Of a DNA stretch of 64,000 nt, positions 34,249-43,245 are shown in pieces. This stretch comes from Anatilimnocola aggregata (GTDB taxonomy: Bacteria; Planctomycetota; Planctomycetia; Pirellulales; Pirellulaceae). Where the stretch lies: positions 3,472,001 through 3,536,000 of the forward strand of contig NZ_CP036274.1 of the NCBI RefSeq assembly GCF_007747655.1, read 5' to 3'. A model generated the notes under the pieces. The model saw only the letters and a program-made list of their open reading frames with translations, was not told where the DNA came from and did not search any database. Numbering within the stretch: the stretch's first letter is position 1; each line of letters opens with the position of its first letter. The position numbers were made by a program, and so were the translations under genes.

Positions 34249-34291
34249 AGGCCGGTCGCTTTCCTACGAAAGCAACCGGCCTAACGCTTTT
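34249..34291 (+). terminator. Rho-independent terminator after Lys-rich gene
   Basis: AGGCCGGT (34249-34256) and ACCGGCCT (34275-34282) form an 8-base GC-rich stem. An inner CTTTC/GAAAG stem extends it. TAACGCTTTT follows. This is the clearest intrinsic terminator in the window. Confidence 0.8.
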
Positions 34292-34440
34292 CTTGGCAGA
34301 CAAATTCCTAGCTTCTTAGTTCGATGACAAACTTCTATCTGGGGTTCTAGCGACGTCACTTCGTGCCAATTTTGTCTTCCTCCGCCTGCGGCGGAAATTC
34401 CTGGCAGTTGACCACGCGACTGCGAGCCTTGCGCGACTTC

Positions 34441-35511
34441 CTACGGAAGGGCAGCTAGGTACCGGAGCATGCGGGCGTTGAGCAGGTCGAGATTGCTGCC
34501 GAATGTCGCGGTGAAGTCGCGCAGGCGTTCCGGGCTGCGATAGGGCACGAACGATTTGATCGCAGCGGTCGTTTGCAGATACTGAAAATACTTTTTGGGC
34601 TCGGTTTCGCTCAGATAAAACGTGAGGGCCCAGGCCTCGGCATAAGCGCCCTGCACATCTTGTTCGAAAGCACGATCAGACGAAACGAGATCGGCGATGG
34701 CGTTCTTGTTGCGACGAGGAAGATAGCGCCGGAACGATTCCAGCTGGCTGCGATTCACGCGGTCGGCTGCAGTCGTGTATTGCTGCGAGTTCCACACGCC
34801 GCGAGCTTCAAAGAGAGTGCCGAGCCCTTCTGCCACCCAGCGCGGCGTCTGCCCAAAGCGGTTGTGCAAGCCGCCGTTGAAGGCAGCCTGGTGCAATGCT
34901 TCGTGAATGATCGTTTCGGCATTGATCGTCCAGTCGATCGTGCGGCCCGCGGTGGTGTCGTACATCACAATGCGATTCGTCGCGGGAGAATAGTACCCCA
35001 GCATCGAACTCGATGCATGGTTTCCCTCGGCGGTTGCGTAGCGGGCAAAATCGGCCTGTTTGGGAAACACAATCGCTACCAAGGGAAATCGAGTCTCCTG
35101 CGGCTTCATTCCGCGAGCGGCAAAATAGTGCGCGAATGAACGATGGAGTTGTTCAAAGCGTGGTGCCCAAGCGTCGCGTTGTCCGGCGGGATGCACGACG
35201 AGGAATCGCCCGCCACCCGAGACTTCGAAACCCTGGCCAAATTCTCGCAGCAGTTGGCCTCGCATTTCGGCCGCGGTGTAGCTGCGAAATGGGCCACTAG
35301 CCGGAGCGTAGTCGGTGGCCTGTTCGGGAGCAAAATCAAGCAGCTTGCCACTGCGAGTCAGCATCAACACTTGCTGCTGATTGAATCGTAGCGGCGTCCC
35401 TTCGTGCACCTGGCCGGCGAGTGTCAGGCGGAACATCGGCTCTTGGCAGGTTGCGGCTTGGGCAAAGATCGCCACGAGCAAGCAGCTGACGAAGTGGATA
35501 TTCGGGCGCAT
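34441..35511 (-). CDS. DUF1570 family gluzincin-like protein, exported
   Basis: A 356-residue exported protein of the DUF1570 family. The signal peptide MRPNIHFVSCLLVAIFAQAATC ends before QEPMF. The metallopeptidase-like motif HEALHQ (203-208) is followed about 20 residues later by WVAEGLG (Glu228), the HExxH...E layout of gluzincins. Surrounding segments FPLVAIVFPKQADFARYA, MLGYYSPATNRIVMYD and AYAEAWALTFYLSE are typical of the family. Most DUF1570 proteins lack characterised substrates; here the HExxH is complete, so activity is possible. ATG 35511 is preferred to an upstream GTG because the signal peptide begins there. Confidence 0.88.
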   Translation of the reverse strand: MRPNIHFVSCLLVAIFAQAATCQEPMFRLTLAGQVHEGTPLRFNQQQVLMLTRSGKLLDFAPEQATDYAPASGPFRSYTAAEMRGQLLREFGQGFEVSGGGRFLVVHPAGQRDAWAPRFEQLHRSFAHYFAARGMKPQETRFPLVAIVFPKQADFARYATAEGNHASSSMLGYYSPATNRIVMYDTTAGRTIDWTINAETIIHEALHQAAFNGGLHNRFGQTPRWVAEGLGTLFEARGVWNSQQYTTAADRVNRSQLESFRRYLPRRNKNAIADLVSSDRAFEQDVQGAYAEAWALTFYLSETEPKKYFQYLQTTAAIKSFVPYRSPERLRDFTATFGSNLDLLNARMLRYLAALP

Positions 35512-35614
35512 GGCGGCAAGCTCAGAGCAGGTTGGCGGCGACTTCACATTCGCCTATCGCAAACCTAGCTTGCCGGGGGAAAAAGAGTGGGAGGAGTTGT
35601 GACGGTCGCAGCGG

Positions 35615-36091
35615 TTACAAGTACATCCCGAGGTAGCCACCTTGTTCGTCGCTTTGAGCTTGCAGCTTGGCGATGCGGTCCTTGGCCTTTTGCAAGTCGC
35701 CGGCTTCGATGTAGCGATCGAACTCGACGATCACTGCCGGTGCCACACAGGTCTCGAACCACTTTACCACCGGCGCGGTAAGCCAATCGCAGGTCTCACG
35801 AATCAGTTCGACCTGCAGATTCGCACTTTGGGCCTTCAAATCAGTGGGGTCGGTGATTACCGTGCCTTGCCAGCGGAACTCGACCGTGCCGTAGTCGGCG
35901 CGATTCGTCAAATGAAATTTGCACTGGGCGTTGTACAAGTAGTACGTGTTGTGCGAGCCGTGCTTATCGAGCGCGTGCTTGATTCGTTCGCACCGCTGCT
36001 GATAGACGGGCGAAGCATCCAGGGGAATATCGAGCCGGCCAATCGTCCGCAGCGGCAAGCAATCGAAACTGATTTCAACCCAACGATCCAT
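35615..36091 (-). CDS. Conserved hypothetical protein
   Basis: A 158-residue soluble protein from ATG 36091 (MDRWVEISFDCLPLRTIGRL). It has mixed alpha/beta character: RCERIKHALDKHGSHNTYYLYNA, FHLTNRADYGTVEFRWQGTV, then a helical second half ETCDWLTAPVVKWFETCVAPAV and a terminal helix QKAKDRIAKLQAQSDEQGGY. I do not recognise the family, but the FDCLPLR and VEFRWQG segments look conserved. It lies next to the Nif3-like gene (155 bases) on the same strand. No function can be assigned. Confidence 0.65.
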   Translation of the reverse strand: MDRWVEISFDCLPLRTIGRLDIPLDASPVYQQRCERIKHALDKHGSHNTYYLYNAQCKFHLTNRADYGTVEFRWQGTVITDPTDLKAQSANLQVELIRETCDWLTAPVVKWFETCVAPAVIVEFDRYIEAGDLQKAKDRIAKLQAQSDEQGGYLGMYL

Positions 36092-36245
36092 GGCAGCAAA
36101 TCCTCGGCAGGAGCACTCGACAAACTCTTCATCGTCAATTGTCGACCGCAGCGTGAGAATCAACAACCCCTGTTATCCGCCGCACTTGCGCGGGGAGGAA
36201 CTGCGACAAACGTTCGCGACATCGCAGCGGCTGCACACGACACGT

Positions 36246-37049
36246 TTATCCGAGAGGTAGCCACCGCACTGGGTCTGTTTCCGCGCGACTGGGCCAAACT
36301 TCGAGACCCGGAAACTGGTTTTTCAGGACTACCGCCAATTGCTCGCAGGCAAATCGTTCACTGGCATAATGCCCGGGAAGGAGCAGGCTCAGGCCGAGGG
36401 CTTCCGCTTCGAGACACGTATGAAAAGTTGTTTCGCCGGTGATCAGGAGTTGGCAACCGGAGTCGGCAGCGGCGGGTAAAAAGCTGCCAGCACTGCCGCA
36501 GGCGATGCCGATGCGCGAGATTTTTTGGTTCGGTTCTCCAACCATCTGCAGGCCATCGATCTTCAAGAAGTTCGCCAGTAGGGCCGCAGCCTCCTGCAAA
36601 GTAATGGGCTTCGTCAAAGTGCCAATGCGACCCGAGCCGAGCCCATTGGGATCGTTCTTGGCCGGGACCAAAGGCTGAATTTGCGTGAGACCGATCCCTT
36701 CGGCCAATTGCTGATTGATTCCTGCCGCCGCGGAATCAAAGGCGGTATGCGGGCTGAAGATTGCAACGCCAGCCCGCGCTAAGGACCACAAGAGTCGCCC
36801 CGGCGTTTGCTCGGTCGTTAGTCGCTTCAGCGGTTTGAAGGGAAGCGGATGGTGAGTGACGATTAATTCTGCCCGCTCGTGAATCGCTTCAGCGGCGCTC
36901 GCGGCAGTGATCGTCAGGCAGGTCATGATTTTGGTGACTGGTTGGGCAGGATCGCCAGCGAGGAGGCCCACGTTGTCCCAGTCTTCTGCAAGAGAAAGCG
37001 GTGTGTGGGAGGCGAAGAAGGAAGAAATATCGGCGATGGTGGTCATCAT
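36246..37049 (-). CDS. Nif3-like dinuclear metal centre protein
   Basis: A 267-residue member of the Nif3/YbgI family (GTP cyclohydrolase I type 2-like). Family signatures are SLAEDWDNVGLLAGD at the N-terminus, the metal-binding LIVTHHPLPFKPLKRLT, VAIFSPHTAFDSAAAGIN, IGIACGSAGSFLPAAADSGCQLLITGE and LLLPGHYASERFACE with the second His/Glu set. It forms hexameric rings with two metals per subunit; the cellular reaction is unsettled, with assigned roles in metal handling or nucleotide hydrolysis. Two consecutive ATGs (37049, 37046) could start it. No neighbour suggests a pathway. Confidence 0.92.
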   Translation of the reverse strand: MMTTIADISSFFASHTPLSLAEDWDNVGLLAGDPAQPVTKIMTCLTITAASAAEAIHERAELIVTHHPLPFKPLKRLTTEQTPGRLLWSLARAGVAIFSPHTAFDSAAAGINQQLAEGIGLTQIQPLVPAKNDPNGLGSGRIGTLTKPITLQEAAALLANFLKIDGLQMVGEPNQKISRIGIACGSAGSFLPAAADSGCQLLITGETTFHTCLEAEALGLSLLLPGHYASERFACEQLAVVLKNQFPGLEVWPSRAETDPVRWLPLG

Positions 37050-37109
37050 AGTTGTTTCAAATCGAAGCCCTATCCCAGTTCCTAGCTCCTAGTCCCCAGC
37101 CCCTACCGC

Positions 37110-38372
37110 TCACACTCGATCAGGCAAATTGCCGTGCTCATCAAAGGGCAGCGGGCGCGGGTCGGTGAGAATGGTTAGATCGGGGCGGCTCTTGGCTTCG
37201 TTCCAATAGACGCTGGAGCATTCGACTTCAGCGACTTCGAGGGTGTTGTGAATCCACTGCAGGGCGATTCGTTCGGGTTCAATCAGCCCGATCGTGGGCA
37301 TCGCGATATCGAGCATCTCTTGATCGGTCGGATAGTCGAGCGGCAGCATCGCGGCAGTCGGATGACCACCGGTGAGGCAGTTGATGCGAGTGATTTTCAC
37401 ATCGAGCTTGTCGATGACGCGTGTGCGGCAGAATTCGCTCATGCCGATGCCAGTGCCATTCCCATGCGTGGCGTTGGTCAGGTCGCGAATGCAAATCCGC
37501 TTCACCTTCGGCCATTCGTGTTCCATGGCCACGTGATCGTTGTATTTGCGGCCGATGACATTGGTATCCATCCCTGCCCCGCTGATGTTCTTGCCAATCT
37601 GATCGACGAGCAGGATCTGAGCCATGTTGAACGGCAAGCGCGGAATCCATTGTTTGGCGAGAACGAGCAGTTCCTTCTCGCGGTCTTCGAACTCGTGCGG
37701 CGCGACTGCCTTCAGCAGCGCGGTTTGATCGTAAGCGTTCTCGACGATGCCCAAGCCGGCGACGACGCGGCACTTCGATAATACTTCGCGGGCCACGCTG
37801 CGGACGATTTGTCCAAAGCTGTAGTTCATGATGGCGCGGTGATAGATCTTGGCTCCTTCGTGCTTGCCAAGACCGATGAGCATCATTTTCATCAGCCCGC
37901 TTTCGATATCGCCGACAAAGCCGGTGTGCGGCTTCACCCGACCCACCACGCAGACGTGATCGGCACCGTAGGCAAACTTATCGAAGTGGACCGGAAAGCC
38001 TTCTTCAGCCTGGCAGACGATTACCGTTTCCATGCTTGCGCGAATCGGGCAGCCCATCGCCTGCTCGGTCATGCCATAGCCTTCGATCAACTCGCGCTGG
38101 CCGGCGGCAGTGCCGCCGCCATGCGAACCCATCGCAGGGACGATAAAAGGCTGGGCACCAATCTTTTGAAAGTGCCGCACTACCGCGTGAATGATCTTGG
38201 CGATGTTCGCAATCCCGCGACTGCCGGCTGTGATCGCGACCGTCTGGCCCGGCTGGATCTTCGTGCCCAGTTCCAGGCGAGCCAATTCGTTTTCGACCGT
38301 GGTCGGAATGTCCTCGACGGTTTGCGAGTCGAATTTTTGGCGAACGCGAAAAATGGCGGGATAGGCGGACAT
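37110..38372 (-). CDS. LarA/DUF2088-like nickel-pincer enzyme homologue
   Basis: A 420-residue protein related to the N-terminal domain family of nickel-dependent lactate racemase. Visible elements are GQTVAITAGSRGIANIAKII (nucleotide-like loop), FIVPAMGSHGGGTAAGQREL (the SHG motif), VGRVKPHTGFVGDIESGLMKMMLIGLGKHEGA (the VKPHTxF metal/cofactor region) and DQIGKNISGAGMDTNVIGR. LarA uses a pincer nickel cofactor made by LarBCE; no larB/C/E genes are in the window, so the cofactor and reaction are uncertain. Such proteins racemise or epimerise 2-hydroxy acids. ATG 38372. Confidence 0.85.
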   Translation of the reverse strand: MSAYPAIFRVRQKFDSQTVEDIPTTVENELARLELGTKIQPGQTVAITAGSRGIANIAKIIHAVVRHFQKIGAQPFIVPAMGSHGGGTAAGQRELIEGYGMTEQAMGCPIRASMETVIVCQAEEGFPVHFDKFAYGADHVCVVGRVKPHTGFVGDIESGLMKMMLIGLGKHEGAKIYHRAIMNYSFGQIVRSVAREVLSKCRVVAGLGIVENAYDQTALLKAVAPHEFEDREKELLVLAKQWIPRLPFNMAQILLVDQIGKNISGAGMDTNVIGRKYNDHVAMEHEWPKVKRICIRDLTNATHGNGTGIGMSEFCRTRVIDKLDVKITRINCLTGGHPTAAMLPLDYPTDQEMLDIAMPTIGLIEPERIALQWIHNTLEVAEVECSSVYWNEAKSRPDLTILTDPRPLPFDEHGNLPDRV

Positions 38373-38438
38373 GGTTCAGTACCCAAGGCAAGGGTGAGGC
38401 AGGACAGCGGTTCAGTATAGGAGAGCGAGCAGGCGATT

Positions 38439-39560
38439 TCAGCTTAGGTAGCTGTTGAGCATCTCAGCACAGGGGTTGTCGTCACCCAGGAGGCAAAGTG
38501 AGTAGACGAGCATGTTTTTCGCGTCGGACTTGGGCAACTGCTCAAGCGCGTGTAGGACTCGGTCAAATTGATCTGCGGTCACTTCGCGTGTGAGCGGTTC
38601 GCCTAAGCCCATGATGACTTTTGCCCGCTGCAGGTCGGCGAATTTTCGCGGGTCGTCCTGCATGGAAGCAAACACTGCGGTGACGACTTGTTGAATGGCA
38701 GCCACTTGGGCCCAATCACCCTGTTGAGCCGCACTGGCGATCGCCAAATAAGGAATCAGTGCAAACGACATTGCGCCGCTAGTGAATCCGCAGCGCTGAC
38801 GGCGCGTGATGTCGTGCCGAGGTCCGTCCTGAAGTGCGCGGGCGAGATGCGGATCCCAGCCTTGAACGATCTTCAAGTGCGCGAGACGGGGATCATCGAG
38901 AAATCGGAGCGTGCTCGCCTCATAGTCAGCCTCGGTCACCTTGATGGCAACAATATTCTCGCCCCCCGGCCCGGCGACCAGTTCGGCTGCCACGTCGGGG
39001 CTCATGGGACAACCGCTGACATCCGATATGGAATAGAGACCGACGACGAGACCTCGCGCGGCAGCGGCCCGCACAATCGGCCGCATATTCTCGGTAATTG
39101 CAGCAGCGGTCGGATTCGGTCCCAGGTTCGTTCCGGGGCGAACAAAAACCACCGCATACCCTAGCTCGGCCAGCACATTTAACAGGTGGTCGTTAGCGGA
39201 GCCATCTTCGGGCCGAAGTAAGGCCGTCAGAATCAGGTCGCGTTCGCGTTTCCGTGTGGCATGCGCCGGCAACGGGCGAGCAGCGACGCGAAACCATTCT
39301 TCCAGTTCCGCTGGGGTTCGCAAATGTCCTTGTCCCGTTGATGCACCAATGAGGACCGCACCCGCTTCGGCAGTTCCCGAGGTCGTTTCATACGGAAGCG
39401 ACAACAGGTGCAGGAAAGTCGTGGTCAGCGGGGCATTCAACTGCCGGCGTGGCAAATCGCCGGTGGTGGGGTCGAAGCATGCGACCGTCGAGAATGGATA
39501 CCTGGCGATGGGGTCTTGGATCAGACCTTGAATGGTCGCGTGCGTAGCAGAGAGCGTCAC
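38439..39560 (-). CDS. DapA-like class I (Schiff-base) aldolase family protein
   Basis: A 373-residue TIM-barrel protein resembling dihydrodipicolinate synthase/N-acetylneuraminate lyase. GAVLIGASTGQGHLRTPAELEEWFRVAA matches the GTTGE region in a modified form, FVRPGTNLG corresponds to the PYY segment, LVVGLYSISDVSGCPMSPDVAAEL to the Tyr-containing 'lYniP' segment, and ENIVAIKVTEADY contains the putative Schiff-base Lys. KIVQGWDPHLARAL and CGFTSGAMSFALIPYLA complete the barrel. It is longer than DapA (about 290), with N- and C-terminal extensions. Translation starts at GTG 39560. The substrate is probably a 2-keto acid; a role in sugar-acid breakdown is plausible. Confidence 0.78.
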   Translation of the reverse strand: MTLSATHATIQGLIQDPIARYPFSTVACFDPTTGDLPRRQLNAPLTTTFLHLLSLPYETTSGTAEAGAVLIGASTGQGHLRTPAELEEWFRVAARPLPAHATRKRERDLILTALLRPEDGSANDHLLNVLAELGYAVVFVRPGTNLGPNPTAAAITENMRPIVRAAAARGLVVGLYSISDVSGCPMSPDVAAELVAGPGGENIVAIKVTEADYEASTLRFLDDPRLAHLKIVQGWDPHLARALQDGPRHDITRRQRCGFTSGAMSFALIPYLAIASAAQQGDWAQVAAIQQVVTAVFASMQDDPRKFADLQRAKVIMGLGEPLTREVTADQFDRVLHALEQLPKSDAKNMLVYSLCLLGDDNPCAEMLNSYLS

Positions 39561-39641
39561 TGAAAAATCCTTCGTCGCGCCGGGAGAGGACGGGCGCGAC
39601 GAAGTGTAACTGGTGCTTCCAGCAGTAACTACAGAGTTTAA

Positions 39642-39845
39642 CTACCGAGCAACCGCTCGCTGGACGCCAATGCGATGGTTGGCTTTCAGCGTGATGAGCG
39701 TGTCACCGGTGGCAAAATCGACGCCGCGGCGGCCCTGAATATGGTCGGCCCCGGCGCGAAAATCAATTGCCCGGCACGATGTGAGTGTGTGCTGCGAGCG
39801 GATAATGGCGGTCGAACTGAGCACCGCAGCGTTAGACGTTTTCAT
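39642..39845 (-). CDS. Small hypothetical protein, coupled to the acidic protein
   Basis: A 67-residue protein MKTSNAAVLSSTAIIRSQHT..., with a region FRAGADHIQGRRGVDFATGDTLITLKANHRIGV that looks like beta-strand-rich, repeat-like sequence. A ribosome site (CGGAGAG) precedes ATG 39845. It overlaps the end of the acidic 115-residue gene by 14 bases. I recognise no family; it could also be a chance frame. Confidence 0.45.
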   Translation of the reverse strand: MKTSNAAVLSSTAIIRSQHTLTSCRAIDFRAGADHIQGRRGVDFATGDTLITLKANHRIGVQRAVAR

Positions 39846-40179
39846 GGCGACTCTCCGCGGGCAGATCGTTCAACAGCGGCCAGCCACCATAAACGGGTGG
39901 CACAGCTGGTGCCCGGTCGAGATGCCAATCGTCGTCTTCAGGGGCCAATTCGTCACTCAACCAATAGTGAGCGGCATCTTCGGCCTCTTCCGCATCTTTG
40001 TCCAATGCCTCGGCGTCGAAGTCCCAGGTTTCGTTTTCTTCTTCGTCCTGAGCTTCCAGCCGGCCAACGAGAGCGGCAATATAGGGATCAGCCCATGGCA
40101 GAAGTTCTTTCGCTGGCAGGAATGCATCGCCTTCAGCGGCCGTTTCAAGGAGTTGGACGTTGTAGTTCGGCTTACGCAT
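39832..40179 (-). CDS. Acidic hypothetical protein
   Basis: A 115-residue, strongly acidic protein, starting MRKPNYNVQLLETAAEGDAF. The middle is DEEENETWDFDAEALDKDAEEAEDAAHYW (Asp/Glu-rich, likely disordered or helical), followed by a Pro/Trp-containing end. CAGGAG lies 9 bases upstream of ATG 40179, supporting translation. It overlaps the 67-residue gene. No family or function recognised. Confidence 0.55.
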   Translation of the reverse strand: MRKPNYNVQLLETAAEGDAFLPAKELLPWADPYIAALVGRLEAQDEEENETWDFDAEALDKDAEEAEDAAHYWLSDELAPEDDDWHLDRAPAVPPVYGGWPLLNDLPAESRHENV

Positions 40180-40813
40180 GTTCGATACTCCTGCTCTGTT
40201 CCTGGGGGGAAGCTTCGATGGTCAGCCAAATTGCAAGTGGCGGGCCAAAGTACGATCGAATCTTCAACAGCGGTCCCAAATGCCGCTCCATCTGCGAAAA
40301 ACGCTTGTTTGGCCAGCGTCGCCGCGGTCCATTTTTTCACTCTGCCGCCGGACTAACCGGTCCAACCGGAACACATCCAGCAGGCTGGTTGAAAAGGATA
40401 CAAACGGCTTCCTTAATTGCCAGACGCAGGCCGAAGCGGAAGAGTTCGCTATCAGCTACCTAACTTGCGCAAACCCGCGGAACGTACCAAACAGGTTTTT
40501 CTGTAAGGTCTTCGTCGGCGACCGGTAATTCTCGTAGGCTCCTTGGCAAACTTAGTTCACATTGGCCCCGGATGCTGGCGCGTCGGCGAGTCATTCTATG
40601 ACTCGCATTCTCAGTCACGGAGTGACTGAGCTACGGGGAGCGAGTCATGGAATGACTCGTCTACGGTTAGGACGCTTCGCTTGCGGGATCGTCACAACCG
40701 ACTGGCAATAGGCAAGTTGCGGTGTTCGCGAAGGGCCGGAAAGATTGACTACTGTACGGCTGTACTTAGAATGCAGCAGACGTTTGTTCCCCTCAGCAAA
40801 AAAGGTTCCAGAC
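40180..40813. other. Intergenic region with REP-A array upstream of glycosyltransferase
   Basis: No gene was accepted here. It holds the leader of the acidic gene at the left, a palindrome array (40587-40659) and the upstream region of the glycosyltransferase gene at the right. An AGAAT/ACGGCTGTAC-type promoter could not be defined. Confidence 0.4.
40587..40659. repeat. REP-A array: three palindromes
   Basis: CGAGTCATTCTATGACTCG (40587-40605), CTCAGTCACGGAGTGACTGA(G) (40610-40630) and CGAGTCATGGAATGACTCG (40641-40659) are three perfect or near-perfect hairpins of one family, [G]AGTCA-N4/5-TGACT[C]. The same family recurs at 46295, 51277 and 60570. Confidence 0.88.
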
Positions 40814-41563
40814 ATGTCGGAACGTTGGCTGGTTGCTTTGCCCGTTTTCAACGAGGTGAAACACGTCGATCGCGTACTCGACGAAGTGCTGAAATACTGT
40901 CGCGAAGTGCTTGTGATCGACGATGGTTCCACCGATGGAACTGCCGAGGTCCTCGCCCGTCGGAAAGACGTTCGAGTCCTCACCCATCCGCAAAATCGCG
41001 GTTACGGTGGCGGTTTGATCTCGGCTTTCGAATACGCGCACAAACACGGTTTCGATAAGCTCGTGACCATCGACTGCGATGGCCAGCACGAACCCAAGCG
41101 AATTCCGCTGTTCTTCGAAAGTTGCACGCCGGACGTCGATATCGTCTCTGGCAGCCGCTATCTACGGCAATTCAAAGATGACAACGCCGCCCCGGAACAA
41201 CGGCGGCGGATCAACGAAGTCATCACCGAAGAAGTGAATCGTCGGCTGGGAATGGAACTGACCGATGCGTTCTGCGGCTTCAAGTGTTACCGCGTCGCGG
41301 CCGTTCATAAACTGGCGATTACCGAAACCGGCTATTCGATGCCGCTCGAACTGTGGGTGCAGGCTGCGTATGCCCGCCTGCGGATCAAGGAAGTGCCCGT
41401 GCCACGCATTTATCTCGATGAGAAACGCTCGTTCGGCGGTGCGCTCGACGATGGTGACGTGCGGCTGCACTATTACTACCTGACGCTGAACCGCGCGATT
41501 GCGGCAGCGGAAGCGCAGGGTCTGGCCCGCGATCCAATGATGACGGGGAACTGCTGGCTGTGA
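40814..41563 (+). CDS. Family 2 glycosyltransferase (dolichyl-phosphate-mannose-synthase-like)
   Basis: A 249-residue GT2 enzyme. LVALPVFNEVKHVDRVLDEV is the start of the fold, VLVIDDGSTDGTAEVL contains the nucleotide-binding Asp (DDGS, 36-39), PQNRGYGGGLISAFEYA follows, and KLVTIDCDGQHEP provides the metal-binding DxD-like motif (87-89). IVSGSRYLRQ and TDAFCGFKCYRV match the GT2 dolichol-phosphate transferase subgroup. No C-terminal transmembrane helix is present, so it is soluble or peripheral. It transfers a sugar from a nucleotide or lipid donor to an unknown acceptor. The TGA overlaps the GTG of the next gene by 4 bases, so the two are coupled. Confidence 0.92.
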   Translation: MSERWLVALPVFNEVKHVDRVLDEVLKYCREVLVIDDGSTDGTAEVLARRKDVRVLTHPQNRGYGGGLISAFEYAHKHGFDKLVTIDCDGQHEPKRIPLFFESCTPDVDIVSGSRYLRQFKDDNAAPEQRRRINEVITEEVNRRLGMELTDAFCGFKCYRVAAVHKLAITETGYSMPLELWVQAAYARLRIKEVPVPRIYLDEKRSFGGALDDGDVRLHYYYLTLNRAIAAAEAQGLARDPMMTGNCWL

Positions 41564-43245
41564 ACGATCCGGCGGAAACTGCCATCCGCCGGCGGCATCT
41601 CCGTGCCCCGCAAGGGGATGAAGAGTCATTAATCGAGCCGGCACTGAATGAAGTGCCGGCTTTAGTTGCGCGCAATCGGCGAGGCCTCGGCCGATCTGAC
41701 TCAGCGAGCATCTTTGGCTCGCCCCTGGCTGACTTCCGTTCCGAGGCGAGAGTAAATCTGGCCGCCGCCGCCAGGCAATACACTTCGGCATATCGCGATG
41801 TCTCTGCTCCCACGTTTTCGCCGGAAACGAACATCGTCCTCGCCGGCCACCAGCCCGAACTTTTCCATCCGGGCGTCTGGTTGAAAAACTTTGTCCTCAG
41901 CGAGATCGCCCGTCAGCCCAATACGCTGTCGATTAATTTGACGGTCGACAATGACACTGCTGGTAGCGCGTCGATTCGCATTCCCGCTGGCTCTCGCGAA
42001 AACCCGCATTACGAAGAAGTGCCGATCGACGAGCCAGGCGAGAACATCCCGTTTGAAGAGCGGCGTATTGTTTCCGCACAGGCAGTGCGCGATTTTGCTG
42101 TGCGATTGCGCCAAAAGTTTGATCCCAGCCAATGGTTCAAAACAGGCCACTCCCCTGCCCTGCTCGTCGATCAACTTTGGAAGTACCTTGAGTTGCCGAA
42201 GAATGGTGATACGCCTTTTCCACTCGGCGAAACGCTTGCTCGGGCCCGCCATCGTCTGGAGCAAGACTTTGGTCTGAGCACGTTGGAACTGCCGCTGAGT
42301 CATGTCGTTTGCACGTTCGAATTCCGCTCGTTTGCCCTGCATCTATTCTTGAACCTTCCTCGCCTGCGCGAAGTCTATAACCGTTCGCTCGACGAATATC
42401 GCGAGGTGAACAAGATTCGCAGCTACAGTCATCCTGTTCCGGCACTTGAAGCTGGCGCAGATTGGTTCGAAGCTCCCTTCTGGATCTGGACTGCCGAGAA
42501 CCCCCGCCGTCAACGTTTGTTCGTTCACCAACAGCACGCGGCGAATGGCGAAGTCACTTTAAAAATTTCGAATGGCAACCAGCAAGAGTGGAAACTGAGC
42601 GGTCGCGAAAGTGATTTTTCGCTGGTCGAACAATGGGAAGCTCTGGAATCGCGCGGAGTAAAAATTCGTCCGCGGGCCTTGATCACCACCATGTATGCCC
42701 GCTTGATTCTCCGCGATCTGTTCATTCACGGCATTGGCGGCGCGAAATACGACGAACTTACCGATGTCATCATTCGCCGTTTCTTTCACATCGAACCCCC
42801 TGCCTATCTGACGGTTACGGGAACCGTCCGTTTGCCCATCGATAGGCCGCCAGTGACAGCCGACGACTTGCGGCGCGAGAAGCGATTGCTCCGTGACACC
42901 GAATATCGCCCCGAAGCCTTTTTAGGAGAGTTGGCGGAACCGCTGCGGCCCGAGTTCGCAGCAGCAAGCAAGCAGCGCGACGAACTTCTCGAAAGCCGTC
43001 AGTTCGATTTTCGCCGCGTGCCGAAAGAAACGCATCATCAACTCGACACGCTCCGTAGTGACCTGGCGAATATGCTCTCGGGCGTTCGTCAAAGCCATGC
43101 CGAAAAACTTGCTCAGACGCAGCAACAACTGACGCACAAGAAAATCCTCGGCAGTCGCGAGTTCAGTTTTGTGTTGTTTCCCGCGGATGAATTGCCGGAG
43201 ACGTTAGCGAAAATGGCAACGGGCCCATTGAGCCCGAAGCGTTAG
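41560..43245 (+). CDS. Conserved planctomycete protein, distantly BshC-like
   Basis: A 561-residue protein starting at GTG 41560. The most striking segment is IVLAGHQPELFHPGVWLKNFVL (about 93-114), recalling the TGHQ...F.GP...KI segment of the bacillithiol enzyme BshC, but the similarity is limited. Later parts include LIEPALNEVPALVARN, FEFRSFALHLFLNLPRLREVYN, GIGGAKYDELTDVIIRRF and a helical C-terminus rich in Gln/Glu/Arg (about 460-540). The GTG overlaps the glycosyltransferase stop, so they are made together; a role in a glycoconjugate or thiol pathway is possible but unproven. The stop codon and the last residues SPKR lie inside a REP-B element. Confidence 0.7.
   Translation: MNDPAETAIRRRHLRAPQGDEESLIEPALNEVPALVARNRRGLGRSDSASIFGSPLADFRSEARVNLAAAARQYTSAYRDVSAPTFSPETNIVLAGHQPELFHPGVWLKNFVLSEIARQPNTLSINLTVDNDTAGSASIRIPAGSRENPHYEEVPIDEPGENIPFEERRIVSAQAVRDFAVRLRQKFDPSQWFKTGHSPALLVDQLWKYLELPKNGDTPFPLGETLARARHRLEQDFGLSTLELPLSHVVCTFEFRSFALHLFLNLPRLREVYNRSLDEYREVNKIRSYSHPVPALEAGADWFEAPFWIWTAENPRRQRLFVHQQHAANGEVTLKISNGNQQEWKLSGRESDFSLVEQWEALESRGVKIRPRALITTMYARLILRDLFIHGIGGAKYDELTDVIIRRFFHIEPPAYLTVTGTVRLPIDRPPVTADDLRREKRLLRDTEYRPEAFLGELAEPLRPEFAAASKQRDELLESRQFDFRRVPKETHHQLDTLRSDLANMLSGVRQSHAEKLAQTQQQLTHKKILGSREFSFVLFPADELPETLAKMATGPLSPKR

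Noticed and set aside
41628-41660. AGCCGGCACT-N6-AGTGCCGGCT palindrome inside the 561-residue gene
   Set aside because: It looked like a repeat inserted in the gene, but the encoded LIEPALNEVPALVARN segment reads as ordinary conserved protein, so chance palindromy is more likely.
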